Source: Gnetum montanum (lineage: Eukaryota > Streptophyta > Gnetopsida > Gnetales > Gnetaceae). From it: a stretch of DNA of 64,000 bases. The notes beneath the pieces were generated by a model that was not told the DNA's origin, ran no database searches, and saw nothing but the letters and a program-made list of their open reading frames with translations. Below, piece after piece: positions 1 to 11,368 of this stretch. Each line of letters begins with the position of its first letter. Position 1 is the first letter of the stretch. Position numbers and translations under genes: made by a program. Location: positions 313,279-377,278 of the forward strand of contig MNCI01030643.1 of assembly GCA_015680685.1 (NCBI GenBank), in the 5' to 3' direction.

Positions 1-3000
1 GATTATTTGGTGATACCTAGAGGAGGAAGAGGTGGCTGTCATAACCGAAGCCATATTGCCTGGGGCAAGCCAAGGCATCCTAAGGTTTCTGATGGATAGG
101 GCAATCATGAGTAGGTAGGAAGAAGGATCTAGTCAACGCTCCATAGGGTTAAGTCACTTGGCCTAGATCTAGGATATGCTTGTGTATAACTACTACCACT
201 GTTACAACACATTATTCATCGCACGTTATATGGCAACATACTTCTAGAACCCACAGGGAACTATCTATTCTGCTGGCGGGTGAGTTTTATAGCCTTGTTC
301 CGCTATGTTGTGTGACCTTGGCCATATTGGCTAAATGCTAATAGTATGTTTGTTTGTTACCAGGTTCTACATTAACAATGATGGGGTTCACGACCGACTG
401 GGTTTGCTGGCTACAACACAGATAGCCCTACAAGAGTTCTCTTCTACTAAGAACCTACGGGCGGGTGTGATTGGTCAATGCGAGGGTGAATACCACACCT
501 ACTCATACCTATTCCCCATTTCCTATGATCAGTGCAAGGGGTTAGGTTGGCTGGATGAGGAGTGGGCAAAACCCTTCAAACTGACCATGGTTGAACAAGT
601 TCTAGTTGACCTCCCGCCATTCCCGTTACTGTATAGACCCAGTAGGCTAAGTAGTAAGTGGTGCATGCTTAAGTTCCTTTGCAATCTTTGGATTTTCTAT
701 GTTTTTATGCTAAATTTTTTTGCAAAAACTATTATAGGGGCAAAGAGGCGCCAGGAGGTGATGGTGGTAAACACTGATACACAGGGGGCAAACATCTACT
801 TCAAATACAGCAAAGTAGATGCGAGCCAACATTGGATAAATGGTGTAGCTTCAGACTCCTTGGTCCAGAACATCCAAAAGGCTAGACTTATGGATCTATT
901 CCTAGGCCCGAATCTGAGCATTCATGCCACTGAGATGCTTTCCTTGGTTAACTCCTTTTTTGACAAGGTGGGCTACTTCTGTACATGCATACAAGGCATG
1001 CAGGTGGTCATTGAAATCAATGACTAGCTATTTGCAGACCTGTTTAGTGTCCCTACCGATGTCTACTTCATAGGGTCGAAGGGTAAGAGGGAGCTAACCC
1101 TTCAGAAGAAGGACATTCAGGAGTGGTTGGGGATTGCTAAGGAGAAAAAAGGGCTCCCCATGGAGAAGCTTAAAGATGGGCCCGCCAAGGAGATCTACCC
1201 TATCTTTCGTGCTCGTGCATTCCCCCAGCTGCTTACCCAAGGGAAGGTTCTGGGGATTGAGCAGGCCTAGATAATGCATGAGGTCATGGAAGAGGGGGCC
1301 CATTACAACTGGTCCAACTTTCTATGTAAAGGCTTGTAGACTAAAATCTTGGGACTCCGATAGAAATTAGAGTCCTATTCTAATATATATTATGCCTTTT
1401 ACATAGCCTATATGAATTGTTTCATGGATTTTCTTGTGGTTCAAGAGAATGGAATATGGGTCATGCGAAATCGTGACCAGGTTTCAAGACCGTGGATTCA
1501 CCAGATCCTCCGGACCACCCAAGCCCAAGATCCCCTAAATATAATTGGGGAGTCATTCTCTGCGATGACTAAGGATCAGGTGGCTTGCAATGTTTGTGGC
1601 CAGGATAGTATAGGAGAGATGCCCCCTGCTATAGCCAGTAGTGTGTCATAGGGGGAACGTCTCATAGTCGAGACTATGCCCAAAATGTTATAGTAGAAGA
1701 GGCATGACCTAGCTAAGGAAACCGTTCACATGGAGGAAGAGGAGGGGCAGAGACTGTGGCTTAAACTGTAAAGGACGCAACCTCCCATTGGTAAACACTT
1801 TTTTCTAATGCTTACTTTGTTATTGTTTGCTACGCTATGCTACGCTAGGTGGTGTAGCATAGCGTAGTGCCTGCTTTAAGCTAACTTGTTTTGGACTAAC
1901 GCAACCATTTTTTTTTTGCTGGTAGAGGAAGAAGAAGAAGAAGAAGAAGAAGGTGACAAAGAGGTGTCAGCCCCTAAGATGGGGGCAACAAATAAAGACA
2001 CGAAGGCCCCAGTCTCAGAAGAAAGGGCCTTAATCAAGAAGGGAAGAACCCCTATCGCTAAGGTAGGGGCTCTTGTCATTAGGCAGAGTCCTCCTACTAA
2101 TGAGGAGGGCACTTTTGGAGACGAGGAAGAGTCTCCTTTGAATAAAAGAGACGTAGGTCTCTCAAAAGGAAAGGCACCAGCACCTAAAGAAAAGGTCTGC
2201 ACAGACTTGGCAGGGATCTCTGCCAAGGCTACTGCCATCATTTTACATCAGCAAGAAGGGGGACTGCAATTGAATTCTGGTGAGTTTAGTAATGTGTTTG
2301 CCTTGTCACAATCCATTTTGCCCATTGCTGATATGTTTAGTTATGTAACAGGTGCCACTATTGATGCTGTAGGACCCTCTCTAATTTGTGTGAAATCATG
2401 GGCCAAGATCCTTGACAAGTTTATGTTCATGCAGGGAATTGTCAATGACATGATCAACCACCTTCAGTAGGTGGACCTTGATGTGGGTAAGTAGTAGTGT
2501 TCGGTGCTCTCATGTTGTTATGATAGAATTTGTTGAATTTGCTACTCTTGCTACACTAACGCGATTTCTACACTAACGCAATTTCTATGCTCTTTGTGTC
2601 ATGGTAGTCTCTCGACTTAAATGGGACTTGGTAGGGCCTTTGAAAGTTGATGTTGTGCCTACATTCCCACCTGAAGTGATCGAGGTGTCTCGTCGCATGT
2701 ACGACAAGGCTTGCAAATGCTTTTTTCACTCGGCACGTTCCTTGTGGGAGTATAAGCACGTCAATGAGGACCTGTGGAAACGAGTCCAAAAAGTTGAGCA
2801 AAGGGAGGTTGAGCTGAGCATCGAGGTGGAGGATCTCAAGTTGAGGAATGAGTTCCTCATAGCCCATGGCACTAATAATGAGGACTGCTGCACTGCTGTG
2901 ATAGATTACACCAGATTTTGGATAGTCATGCATTAGAACGTTGAAGCCACCCACAAAATAATAGAATAACAGATGAAGATGGACTTGTTAGCCTAGAAGT

Positions 3001-3627
3001 GTCAGGATTTGAAAGATTTCAGTGCCAAGGTTTATGAATGGGGGTAGTCCCAGAAAAACCACAAACACATGTATAAATTAAAAAATGCCACCCATCGTAA
3101 ACTGTACAGGGACGATGCTGTGGAGGCATTTACGTATAAAGCATTCATAAATTCCATTGATGCTTCTGAGGCCTATGCCAAGTTCAAAGAGTAGGTAAAA
3201 GTTACGGAATCTCCTGACCTAAAAGTGGACCTTCCCACAAGAGAGACCGAAATCGTCTCCTTTTCTCCAGGACCACCAAGGTGGACAATAATCGAAAGAG
3301 AGAGAGATGTTGTGGATGCTGAACAAAGAAATAGGCGTTGGGTGGACATCATGGCAGAGGAGGTCTAGCACCACCTTGGGCTTGGTTTAGACCAAATACC
3401 CTTCGATACAGATGCAAGCCCTTCTCAGGTTAGTCACTTTCTATTGTATTAATGCTTATGCTCTTTTGTAGCTTTCGTGCGTTACTTTAGCTAACTACTT
3501 CATTCCTACGATGCAGGCTCTAGATGAGGGTGTAGGGCTCGTAGAGGGGGGGAATGAAGAATTGGTAGAGGACAACACAGGGATGCAAATGAAAATGATG
3601 CAGAAACGAAAGGTGAGGATGATGTGA
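1..3627 (+). pseudogene. Opposite-strand spliced gene of E1 (copy 1), 5' end outside window
   Basis: This is the leftmost of three diverged copies (others at ~14200-17764 and 36074-40733). Introns with GT-AG ends that restore the shared reading lie at 280-363, 654-737, 1791-1925, 2487-2607 and 3429-3516, in phases 2, 1, 1, 1, 0. Exons join as ...GTIYSAGG|FYINND, SR|AKRRQEV, PPI|EEE, DV|SRLKW and PSQ|ALDE. The protein has a compact globular part, a Glu-rich segment (~1926-1960), a probable coiled coil (~2750-2880) and a stop at 3625-3627. Exons contain in-frame stops (for example TAG at 1024), so this copy is decayed. I do not recognise the family with certainty. The part around 880-1060 faintly resembles the 'putative plant transposon protein' type found in plant retroelements. 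It lies antisense to gag-pol between protease and RT. Confidence 0.72.
1830..1867. repeat. Perfect 14-bp inverted repeat inside intron 3 of copy 1
   Basis: Arms 1830-1843 (CTACGCTATGCTAC) and 1854-1867 are exactly complementary around a 10-nt loop. The same TAGC-type motif forms the hairpins of the E1/E4 LTRs. The matching intron of E4 (38882-38993) keeps a weaker version near 38905-38945. Confidence 0.8.
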
Positions 3628-3807
3628 ACAAGGACAACCCATGACAGCATGGGATTTTTTTTTGAAATTTTGAAGTTTTGAAATTTGTAAAAAAATTTGT
3701 AAACATTATCCAAAAGGAAAAAGTTTTGAATAAAGAAGAGAACTTCAAAAAAGAAATTGATTCTGCATTATCTTATGTATTGTGTAAAATTTTCATGCTT
3801 TCGTGTG
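3628..3807. other. E1 spacer between opposite-strand gene stop and hairpin array
   Basis: AT-rich, with T-runs and A-runs near 3655-3750. The short frames here overlap low-complexity sequence and match nothing in E2 or E4. It probably holds the 3' end region of the opposite-strand gene. I see no clear polyadenylation signal. Confidence 0.4.
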
Positions 3808-3928
3808 CTAGTTTTAGGCCATTTCGGGCCATTGCTAGTTTTAGACCATTTCGGGCCATTGTTAGTTTTAGGCCATTTCGGGCCTCTACATAGCATAGTT
3901 TTAGGCCATTTCAGGCCTCTGTGTAGCA
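3808..3928. repeat. Hairpin array c1 of E1 (four units)
   Basis: Four units of 27-33 bp, each TAGTTTTA followed by GGCC-ATTTCG-GGCC or a close variant: 3817-3830 perfect, the second unit with GACC (one mismatch), the third perfect, the fourth with loop ATTTCA. The array lies between the convergent ends of protease (-) and the opposite-strand gene (+), as in E2 and E4. Confidence 0.85.
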
Positions 3929-4121
3929 TGCTGAAAGGTTGGCATGTTAACAAAGCAAAAAAGTGGTGAATGTACAAGGGATGGAAACTGGGCAGGAAGT
4001 AGTGGGGTTGCTATGCTATGCGTGGTTGCCTCTTGACCCATCGTGGGTTGAGCGGAATGTAAGGCCAAGGTGTTTTGCCAGATCCCTCATCCACGTCATT
4101 GTCCCTCACTTGGAAGGGTAA
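3929..4121. other. E1 spacer between hairpin array and protease
   Basis: Unique-looking sequence with a TAGC-type fragment near 4008-4022. The - strand reading of the protease tail may extend into it, but stops make the end unclear. Confidence 0.35.
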
Positions 4122-4870
4122 TTAAACCCATATGTTTTCATTTTGGAGACTGGCTTGCTGAGCCAATTCTCCCATTGGATGGTTAATGTGTACATAAGAA
4201 GGCGCTTCATTCTCAAAGGTTATGACCTCTGTACCTTGCTCCATGTCTATGTTACTGATAGCTTGTGCTACTACTTTGTCATCATGGATCACCACCTCCC
4301 TACCCACATATGGTAGGTGGATTTCTTGATGTATAGGTGAGGATACAGCCCTAAGTTGTGATAACCATGATCTCCCCAAAATCAGGTTAAACCTGGGCAT
4401 TTCCTTGACCACGATGAATGTTGTGTTTGTGGGGAACTGGTCCCCTGGTACAAAGTATATGTAGACTATGCCTTTCACTAGGATGGGTGCCCCATTGAAT
4501 GACCTCAGGCATGTTGTCATTGTGGGCTTGATCTAGTCATCCAAGCCCAATTTGTCCACAATAGGGAAGGGGATGACGTTCGTGGTAGCTCCATCATCAA
4601 CATGTACCCTTTAGATCTGGTGTTGGCCAACCCGAATTGTGATGAAAAGGGGTGTTGTAGTCACCTGACCCCTCTCCCTCTTGGGATCTTTCCTAATGGC
4701 ATCATCACTGAAAGTCAATTAGGGTGGCTTAGTCTCTGCGGGTGCAGAGGGAAGCATGACCGAGTGGATCGCTTCCTCTTCCACTGGCATGTCTCCATTG
4801 ACCAGAATCGTTGTCAACATGCGGATCAGAGCCTCGTGGTGTGAGACAGACGTCATGATCAGGTCGTATA
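4122..4870 (-). pseudogene. E1 protease (retropepsin) region, decayed
   Basis: Aspartic protease that would cleave the Gag-Pol polyprotein. On the - strand the active-site stretch reads HVDDGATTNVIPFP (around 4605-4560), so D-D-G-A stands where retropepsins have D-T/S-G-A. The flap and body follow (CLRSFNGAPILVKG, RFNLILGRSWLSQLR) and an IHQEIHLPY tail. The 4122-4520 part is one open frame. Upstream it aligns with E4 protease (SLYDL.MTS...MLT.ILV). Stops interrupt it near the active site (a TAG just before it). Order and orientation fit gag-protease of E1. Confidence 0.85.
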
Positions 4871-6088
4871 GGATTAGTGTAGTATTTTCTATTTTAGAGC
4901 CTGCTTGACCTGAGTGAGGGCATCAAAGAGGTCTTGGTTGCCCTCCTGTTTAGTGCTTTTCTCTTCTTTGATTCGTCCTAGAAGAAAAATTTCTTGAGGA
5001 GCAGCAACTTCGGATCTAGGTTAAGACCCTTTTTGGTAGGGTGCCACGGACTGTGCCGTTATAGCAATGTTTGTCTTTGGTGATGAAGGTGCAGATGCAA
5101 GGGGCAAAGATGTAGAATTGGGAATGCCTTGGGTGGTATTCCCCTTCGACATCTCACCCATGAAACATACTTCTCATTTTTTAGGATGAGAAGGTTGTTC
5201 AGCTGTCTTATGCGCGGTGGGGGCTATCGAAGGAGTCAGCTCCCTTATGATGAAAGGAGCTAACAGTGTTAACGGGTGAAGTATCATGGTTTCACTAATA
5301 GGTGGTGTAGAGATGGACACCCATGAAGGGACTCTTAGAAAAAATGGCTGTTGCAAGCTTTGATTAGCCGCTCATGGTGCTGGTGCACTATGCCAAGGCA
5401 CATGGACCATGAATGGCTACTGGGGTGGCCTAGGATCACTGTCAATGCTGATGGCATTGATGAAATAACTGACATTGTTGGCGTTGAGGGGGTCTGTGTA
5501 GACATTCATAGATTGATTTTCAGGATGTACTAGATTACTTTCATCCAACACTAGTTTTCCCTGATCGATCAATCTCTAGATGTCATCCTGCAATGCCACA
5601 CAGTAATCTGTGTTGTGACCACACTATTGGTGGTAGTCACAAAACTTGTCTAGCTGGAAATCCTTAGGAATTGGGGGCTCATTGGGCAAGGCCAAAGAGG
5701 GGTTCCTAAGGAGCTCGCAATAGCGTTGATGTCTCTTAATTCCTTCTTTCGACATTTGCTTGTATTTTATGTTCCCTACTGCCAATAACTTCTTCAGAAG
5801 TTTTGAAGGCTTGAGAGGCAGTGGGGTGTACTTTGAATAATCTTTACGCTCAAAGTTCGGTTTGGGTTGTGTAGATGTCTCAGGTGTGGGAATTGGAGGT
5901 TGTAGTGTGTTGCCCTACTTGGGTATGGGGTTAACTGCAGGTACGGTCGATTTCATGTTGTTCTTGTTACCATTGTTACTCGGTTTGGGCCTGGCCTCGA
6001 TCACCATAGTAGCCACTATGGTTGTTGATGCTTTACCCTTGTCCTTCCTTGTGAAGGTGTTTTTGTAGGCAATGTAGGCCGAGTCTTT
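4871..6088 (-). pseudogene. E1 gag, C-terminal half, cut by E2
   Basis: Structural polyprotein. On the - strand it begins at the E2 insertion with KDSAYIAYKNTF, continues through a Lys/Asn-rich linker and the block YSKYTPLPLKPSKLL, then a knuckle of the Tat form, CDYHQ.CGHNTDYC (about 5645-5600), which would bind nucleic acid. A Pro/Ser-rich linker leads to the protease. The N-terminal half is at 24559-26273. Stops are mainly TAG (CAG to TAG type changes). Confidence 0.85.
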
Positions 6089-6093
6089 GCTTG
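6089..6093. repeat. Target-site duplication of E2, left copy (GCTTG)
   Basis: GCTTG directly precedes the TG that begins the LTR. The same five bases follow the right LTR at 24554-24558. Five bp is the usual size for Ty3/gypsy integration. Confidence 0.92.
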
Positions 6094-7691
6094 TGTACCA
6101 TCTGAGATCATCGGTGCAAGGCTAGAATGAAACAAATACTGAGAGATCTACAGACAGGCATAGAAGAATCTACCTTCGCTTGAGGATGAGCTGGAACTGA
6201 CAAAGGTAGAGTACCTTGGGTGCTCTGCACGTGGATCAGACAAGGATTTCCCCAAACGTATGTCAATGTGCAGTACACTGGGTTATGTGTAAACAATGTA
6301 ATAATGTAAACGTGTAGGAATATAAACAAAGAGGTAAACAAGAATGAATGAAAACTATAACAAATCTTAACTAGAAATGAAGCAACTTTATTGCAAAATG
6401 GAGATTACAGTGCACCAGTCTGAACGTAGTTGTGGATCTGAAACAAGGCGGACGAAGAGCCCCAGTTAATGCGGAGGGATGATGGTATGTTGGTTTGGAC
6501 TGCAGGCCTAGTGTGAAGGCTATACGGTCAACGTGCAGGGTAGAAGTCCAGCATGCAGAGTTGGTTTTTTCCAATCGTCTCTTAATGTGATTATGATTTT
6601 TTATCCTCTCTTTTTTTTTCTTGGTAGAAAATTGTGGTTTTTATAGGTTTTAGGGCATGAAACTCGGATCTGGAGTGGTATGAGTGGTTGTTGGTGAGAA
6701 AATTTTGGGCCGGATGACATGTGGCTGCATTGCCGTAGTGCAAAGAATATTACAACTATACAGCATGCTGCATCCCAACGTGTACACGTTGGGCATGTGA
6801 ACCTAGCATACAAACTTGACCAACACAAAAGAATTGAACTTTACAAATGAACACTACTATTACAACAGAAGATCTTGAACTTGGCCCTTGGATTTGAACT
6901 CTGGTGTCATGAGAATGCTGCCTATGGATTTTTAGCTCTTTTGGACTTGATCTAACATGGTCTTGAAAGGCTTAAAGTGGCATACATTGTGCTGTGCACT
7001 GGGTGTACATGCTGGGCACGCAGGTCAACGTGCAGGTTGCCTGAATCGTCTAATCGACCTCACTTTTGGTTGTGCACACTGGGCATGCACACTAGGCATG
7101 TAGAGTATGTATGCTCAGCGTATAGGTGATGGAACTGCATCATTTCAAGGTTGAATCTTCATTTTTGGGAGCTTGGTATGATTCCTGATAATTGCCTTGC
7201 CTTTGAGAGTTGATTGTAAGTGGAGATCTGGTTCTAGGGTGCTTGTTCTGAGAGATCCTTGATGGTGCACGTTGGGCATGCACACTGGCATGCATGAATG
7301 AAAACCCATCATTTGGAGCTCAAAATTTGATTTTCAGGTTCCTGAGAGCTACTGGGGACCTTGGTGAAGGTCCTGGGGGGGTCCAGAGACTCAATTTTGG
7401 CATGTTTTGGCTCATTTTTGGGGCCTAAAAGTTGCTGCACGCTGAGCTGCATGCTGGGCATGCAAGAAGTATACTTAGTCAAAACTAAGTGTTTTGAGTT
7501 TGAAACTTGTAGTTCTTGTTGCCAGATGTTGATGTAGTCTCCAATGGATCTTAGGGAACTTTTACTTGCTTAATTCAACTCTGTTTAATGCTATCTGTAA
7601 AGTTCGTAAGTTTCGATCATGTTGGGAAGCATCATGACTTAGCTCGATTTCTTGTCTGAATGTGTTAGCTCTAGGTTTTTGCTGTGTTTCA
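6094..7691 (-). repeat. E2 3' LTR
   Basis: 1598 bp, TGTACC...TTTCA on the + strand. Its partner is 23044-24553. Read on the - strand, U3 runs from 7691 to a TATA box (CTATAAAAA, 6637-6646). U3 is rich in a recurring motif like CACRYTGGGCATGCA (near 6995, 7075, 7265, 7440). A perfect 20-bp palindrome (arms CCCAACGTGT/ACACGTTGGG) is at 6774-6793. Relative to the partner it keeps a ~75-bp segment (about 7485-7560) that was lost there between short AACT repeats. Confidence 0.9.
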
Positions 7692-7745
7692 TTAGCCCCT
7701 CTTTGTTGACACTTGGAGGAATTGACTCGAGAAGCGTCGACAAAG
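7692..7745 (-). promoter_or_regulatory. E2 polypurine tract with adjoining hairpin
   Basis: On the - strand AAAGAGGGGCTAA directly precedes the LTR (TGAAAC), the place where plus-strand DNA synthesis is primed. The tract's AAAG is part of a 14-bp inverted repeat, arms 7701-7714 and 7732-7745 (one G-T pair and one mismatch, 17-nt loop). E4 has the same arrangement with compensated stem bases. Confidence 0.75.
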
Positions 7746-8828
7746 AAGTACAAAAAACCACTAGAAACTTAGTAGCATTGTCCTTTGACACTTGGCCAGA
7801 TGTCCTCGCACTATGTTCAGAAGTACCTGGGATTGGGGAATGAAGTTTTGAGATGATGTCTAGAGGAGATGTTTGCAACTATGGGATTGGGAATTAATTG
7901 AGGGATTGTGAAGGTGTAGGAGAGGAGTGTTCATCTATGCTAAAGATCCATGTTGGTCCTCGTTGATGGCCAGTATTTGGTAGACTTGGAACCACGACAT
8001 GAGGTGTGCGTCCTTTGGAGGAACAAGATTCTTCTATTAGGTTTAAGAGAACTTTTTGTCACAACCAAAGCTACGCAATGAGGTGATGCGTTCTTTGGAG
8101 AAACAGGACCCTTGTGTAGTGTCTGAGGGAACCCATTGTCTGACAGCCAAAACCACATAGTGAGGTGAAACATGATGGTTTGAGACACGATTACTTCTTT
8201 TCAAGACAACTGCCTTCCCTCCTGGGGCTTGTATGGGAAGTTCCAAGGGTCTTGTGGTTTATTTTGGTCTCTACTCTTTGATTTTTTTCTTTCTTTTTTG
8301 GCCAAAAATGAGCTTTCTTTCAATTTTGCACGCATGCTCATGTGCCGTGTTGTGTGTTGCAACTACTTGAGAGTGTCGTAGCATGCAACAATGTGCTCAA
8401 ATTTTTGGGGTGTACTGCGTGTATCTGGGAACTATAACCAGGTAGGAAAGGGAATGAGAGTTTTGGGGAAATGAAGAATGTATTGGGAACTGGGAATGTA
8501 CTTTTGAACAGATTAATTAACCTGGTTGCGTGCGTCAAAAAAAACTTAGCACCTTGTCACCGTGATGAAGTTTATCTGTGTACGAGCACCACTGGGTGTC
8601 ATCCTGCAAACACAACACCAAGAAGATAAGAAAACCACAAGTGAATGAGTTAGCAAACACTTTAGACACGAATGTGGCCGATGCAAATGGAGGCACCATG
8701 TGAAACTTAAGGCAAACAAAATGAGCAGCAATAGTGTTGTCAGAGCCAGTGTGATGGATGATGCAGCAGGCGTTGATGAAGAAATGTCATGAATTATAGC
8801 AGCAGATGAATGTGCCAGAGATGATCTT
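7746..8828. other. E2 3' spacer between PPT hairpin and hairpin array c3
   Basis: About 1.1 kb. A loosely repeated phrase (AACCAAAGCTACGCAATGAGGTGATGCG near 8060, related text near 7995 and 8150) recurs at ~75-80 bp. T-runs occur at 8281-8300. No coding signal that is shared with E4. The short frames here are not convincing. Confidence 0.5.
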
Positions 8829-9095
8829 GCTAGTTTATAGTCTTAGTAGACTATTATGGGTTAGTTTCACGATGTAACCTGTTGGACGTTGCCAGTTTAA
8901 TGTCATAGAAGATGGTACGATGCTAGTTTATAGTTATGGAAGACTATGAAGAGGCGAGCTAGTTTATAGTCTTAGCAAACTCTAGTGAATGAGTGTGATA
9001 GTTTAGTGTCATGTTAGATAGAGCTTTATGGTGTCAGTTTACCATCATGATGGTAGGACGTTCTATGGTATCAATTTACCATCATGATTCCAGGA
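8829..9095. repeat. Hairpin array c3 of E2
   Basis: About seven units with the lead TAGTTTA. Clear hairpins: 8837-8854 ATAGTC-TTAGTA-GACTAT; a unit near 8927-8947 ATAGTT/GACTAT with one G-T pair; 9040-9055 TACCATCATGATGGTA, a perfect palindrome. Other units (near 8895, 8962, 8998, 9073) are decayed. It lies just after the integrase stop, before the PPT. Confidence 0.82.
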
Positions 9096-9115
9096 CGAAC
9101 ACATACCTGCGATGT

Positions 9116-10273
9116 TTAGACATGAAACGGATTAAGGTACAGATGGTTCGTTAGATGAGCAAGCTCATTACCTTTCATATCAGCTAGCTTGAATGCTCCA
9201 TTATCGTATGCTTTGGTGACCAAGTAAGGCCATTCCCAGTTGGCTGAGAACTTGTCCGCGTGTTCACGAACCACCTTAAGTACAAGGTCACCTTCTTTGA
9301 TTGGGTGCTTGTGAATGTCATGCTGATGGCGTCGTTGTTGTTTCTTCTGCTATCACTTGATGTGATCTAATGCACACGTGCATTCCTCCTCCACCAAGTC
9401 GAGGTCAACAATGCGTAAGGCATTATTTTGGCCTTCGTCAAGGAGTCTTGAGAGTGTGATCATTAGGGATGGTACCTGCAACTCCAGAGGTAAAACAACT
9501 TCTAAGCCATAAATGAGACTATATGGTGTTTTACCTGTGGGTGTCCTATGTATTGTTCTATATGCCCATAGTGCATAAACTAGCTACTCGTGCCATCTTT
9601 GTTTGCTCTGATGAAACATTTTCTTGAGCATCATGATTACAGTTTTATTTGTGGCTTCTACTTGTCCATTGCTCTGAGGGTAGTAAGAAGATGAAAATGA
9701 GTGTTTAATACGTAGGCTTTCACAGAAGATTTTTGTTTTGACACTGCTGAATTGTGGCCCGTTGTGAGTGATGATGGTCATCAGGATGCCAAAATAGGTC
9801 ACAATATTTTCTAAGATGAAGTTGCATACTTGTTTTGATGTGGTATTTCTAAGAGGAATAGCTTCTACCCATTTCGTGAAGTATTCAGTCACAGTTATGA
9901 TGAAGCTATGTCCTGCTGAAGATGGGGGAGTTATTGGTCCAATGATGTCTAACCCCCATTTCTGGAAAGGCCATGTGATTTGAGCTGTATGCAATTCATT
10001 AGGTGGAACGTGTATACGATTACCATGCTTTTGACATATATTGCATGTTTTGACCTTGGAGAAATAGTCGTACTCCATGTGTGGCCAAAAGTACCCTAAA
10101 CAACTTATTTTGGTTGCCATTGCTTTGGGCACTATGTGCCCTCCGCATAGTCCTTCATGAACTTGTTCCATGACAGTTTGGCCATCGGTACTACTAACGC
10201 ATGTTAACAAGATGCCTTTGTAGGATCTATGACATAGTGTATCTCCTACTAGTGTATATTGTCTAGAACGTTT
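9116..10273 (-). pseudogene. E2 integrase, decayed
   Basis: Inserts element DNA into the genome. On the - strand: zinc-binding H..H/CxxC region (HEGLCGGHIVP...CNICQ), catalytic core with LDIIGP (first Asp), ITHNGPQFSS where the second catalytic Asp is His, and SNGQVEATNK (Glu). A C-terminal part ends LAHLTNHLYLNPFHV with a stop at 9118-9116. The 9584-10210 segment is one open frame; the rest has a few TAG/TGA stops. The D to H change alone would disable strand transfer. Confidence 0.88.
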
Positions 10274-11368
10274 TCATACTATGTCCTTCTGAGCATTCGT
10301 CAGATGTTCAGGTGGTTCACCATGTAGAAGGTACTCTTTGATGTCATCGTACCATTCTACGGTGTGTGTCGTGCTAACGGAGGCTATGGGAAGTTCATCG
10401 GGAGCGTCAGTTATGGGCTTGTCACAGCTCGTGATGGAACTAGGCAATGCATGAAACATGTCCAGTGAGATGTTTAGAGCTAACGTGGCTAGTGCATCTG
10501 CGATGGTATTGTTGTTTCGAGAAACATGTTGTAGTTCTATATTTATAAATTGTTTCAACAAGTGTTTTGTCAGGTCACAGTAGGATTGTAGATGAGATGC
10601 TTTGCATGCGTAAACGTCTTTGACTTGGTTTATGATTAACTGTGAGTCACCTCTAACTACGAGACGTGTGATGTTTTAAGCTTGTGCTGCCATGAGGCCT
10701 CTGAGGAGACCTTCATACTCTGCTACATTATTGGTACAAGGAAAGTTAAATCGATTAGCAAAGGATTGGATCTCCCCAGAGGGATATGTGATAACAGCGG
10801 CAACACTTCCCCCTCGGGAGGTGGATGCTCCCTCGAATTTTAATATCACATCATAGTTATCAGGCACTATCTCAATTGTGCTTACGTTTTCATCTGGAAA
10901 CTCTAGATTAATTGTTGCTTGATCTTGTGTTGGTGATGCGGTCATCTGATTGACTATAGCTTGACCTTTGATGGATGATTGGGCTATGTAATGCAGGTTA
11001 AACTTAGCAATCATTACTTTCCATCGAGCTATCTTGCTTGATTCATACATGTTGTTTGTGATTGCTCTAAGTACATTGTTTTTGCAGATTATGTTTACTT
11101 GGTTTCAAAAGAGATAATGTAGCTATTTCTTTAGAGAATAGATAAGGGCTAAACATGACCTCTCCACCTCATTGTACTTCTTTTCATAGGCTACTAATGC
11201 ATGGCTTAAGTAGTAAATAGGAACTTCGGTTCCATCATCTCATTTCTGGCAAAGCATAGATGTAATTGATGAATTTGATGTGGCAAGGTAGATGTAGAAT
11301 AGTTTATTTCTTTGACGTAGATAAATTGTTGGTAATTGAGTCAGTGCTGTTTTGATATTGTCAAAAGC
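10274..11368 (-). pseudogene. E2 RNase H plus archaeal-type RNase H (aRNH)
   Basis: Degrades RNA in RNA/DNA hybrids. After RT comes a first RNase H region (YLSHALVAYEKKYNEVERSC, about 11220-11150), broken by stops. A second, better kept RNase H lies at 11050-10274, with FEGASTSRGG near its catalytic start, the NNVAEYEGLLRGL helix, RGDSQLIINQV, and DALA near the end. Two RNase H domains in a row are a hallmark of the Tat lineage. The first Asp of the second domain appears as Glu (FEGA), possibly a decay change. Confidence 0.84.

Noticed and set aside
1876-2241. 121-codon frame on the - strand.
   Set aside because: It is the shadow of the Glu-rich + strand exon and its intron; the Ser-run is the complement of the GAA repeat.
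3678-3977. Three overlapping frames with repeated peptide text.
   Set aside because: They are readings through hairpin array c1, not genes.
6094-7691. One LTR shared by E1 and E2 in a tandem array from LTR recombination.
   Set aside because: The E1 gag is cut in mid-codon order and resumes after 24558 with a matching GCTTG, which shows insertion, and the E1 LTR (26729-28323) is of another subfamily.
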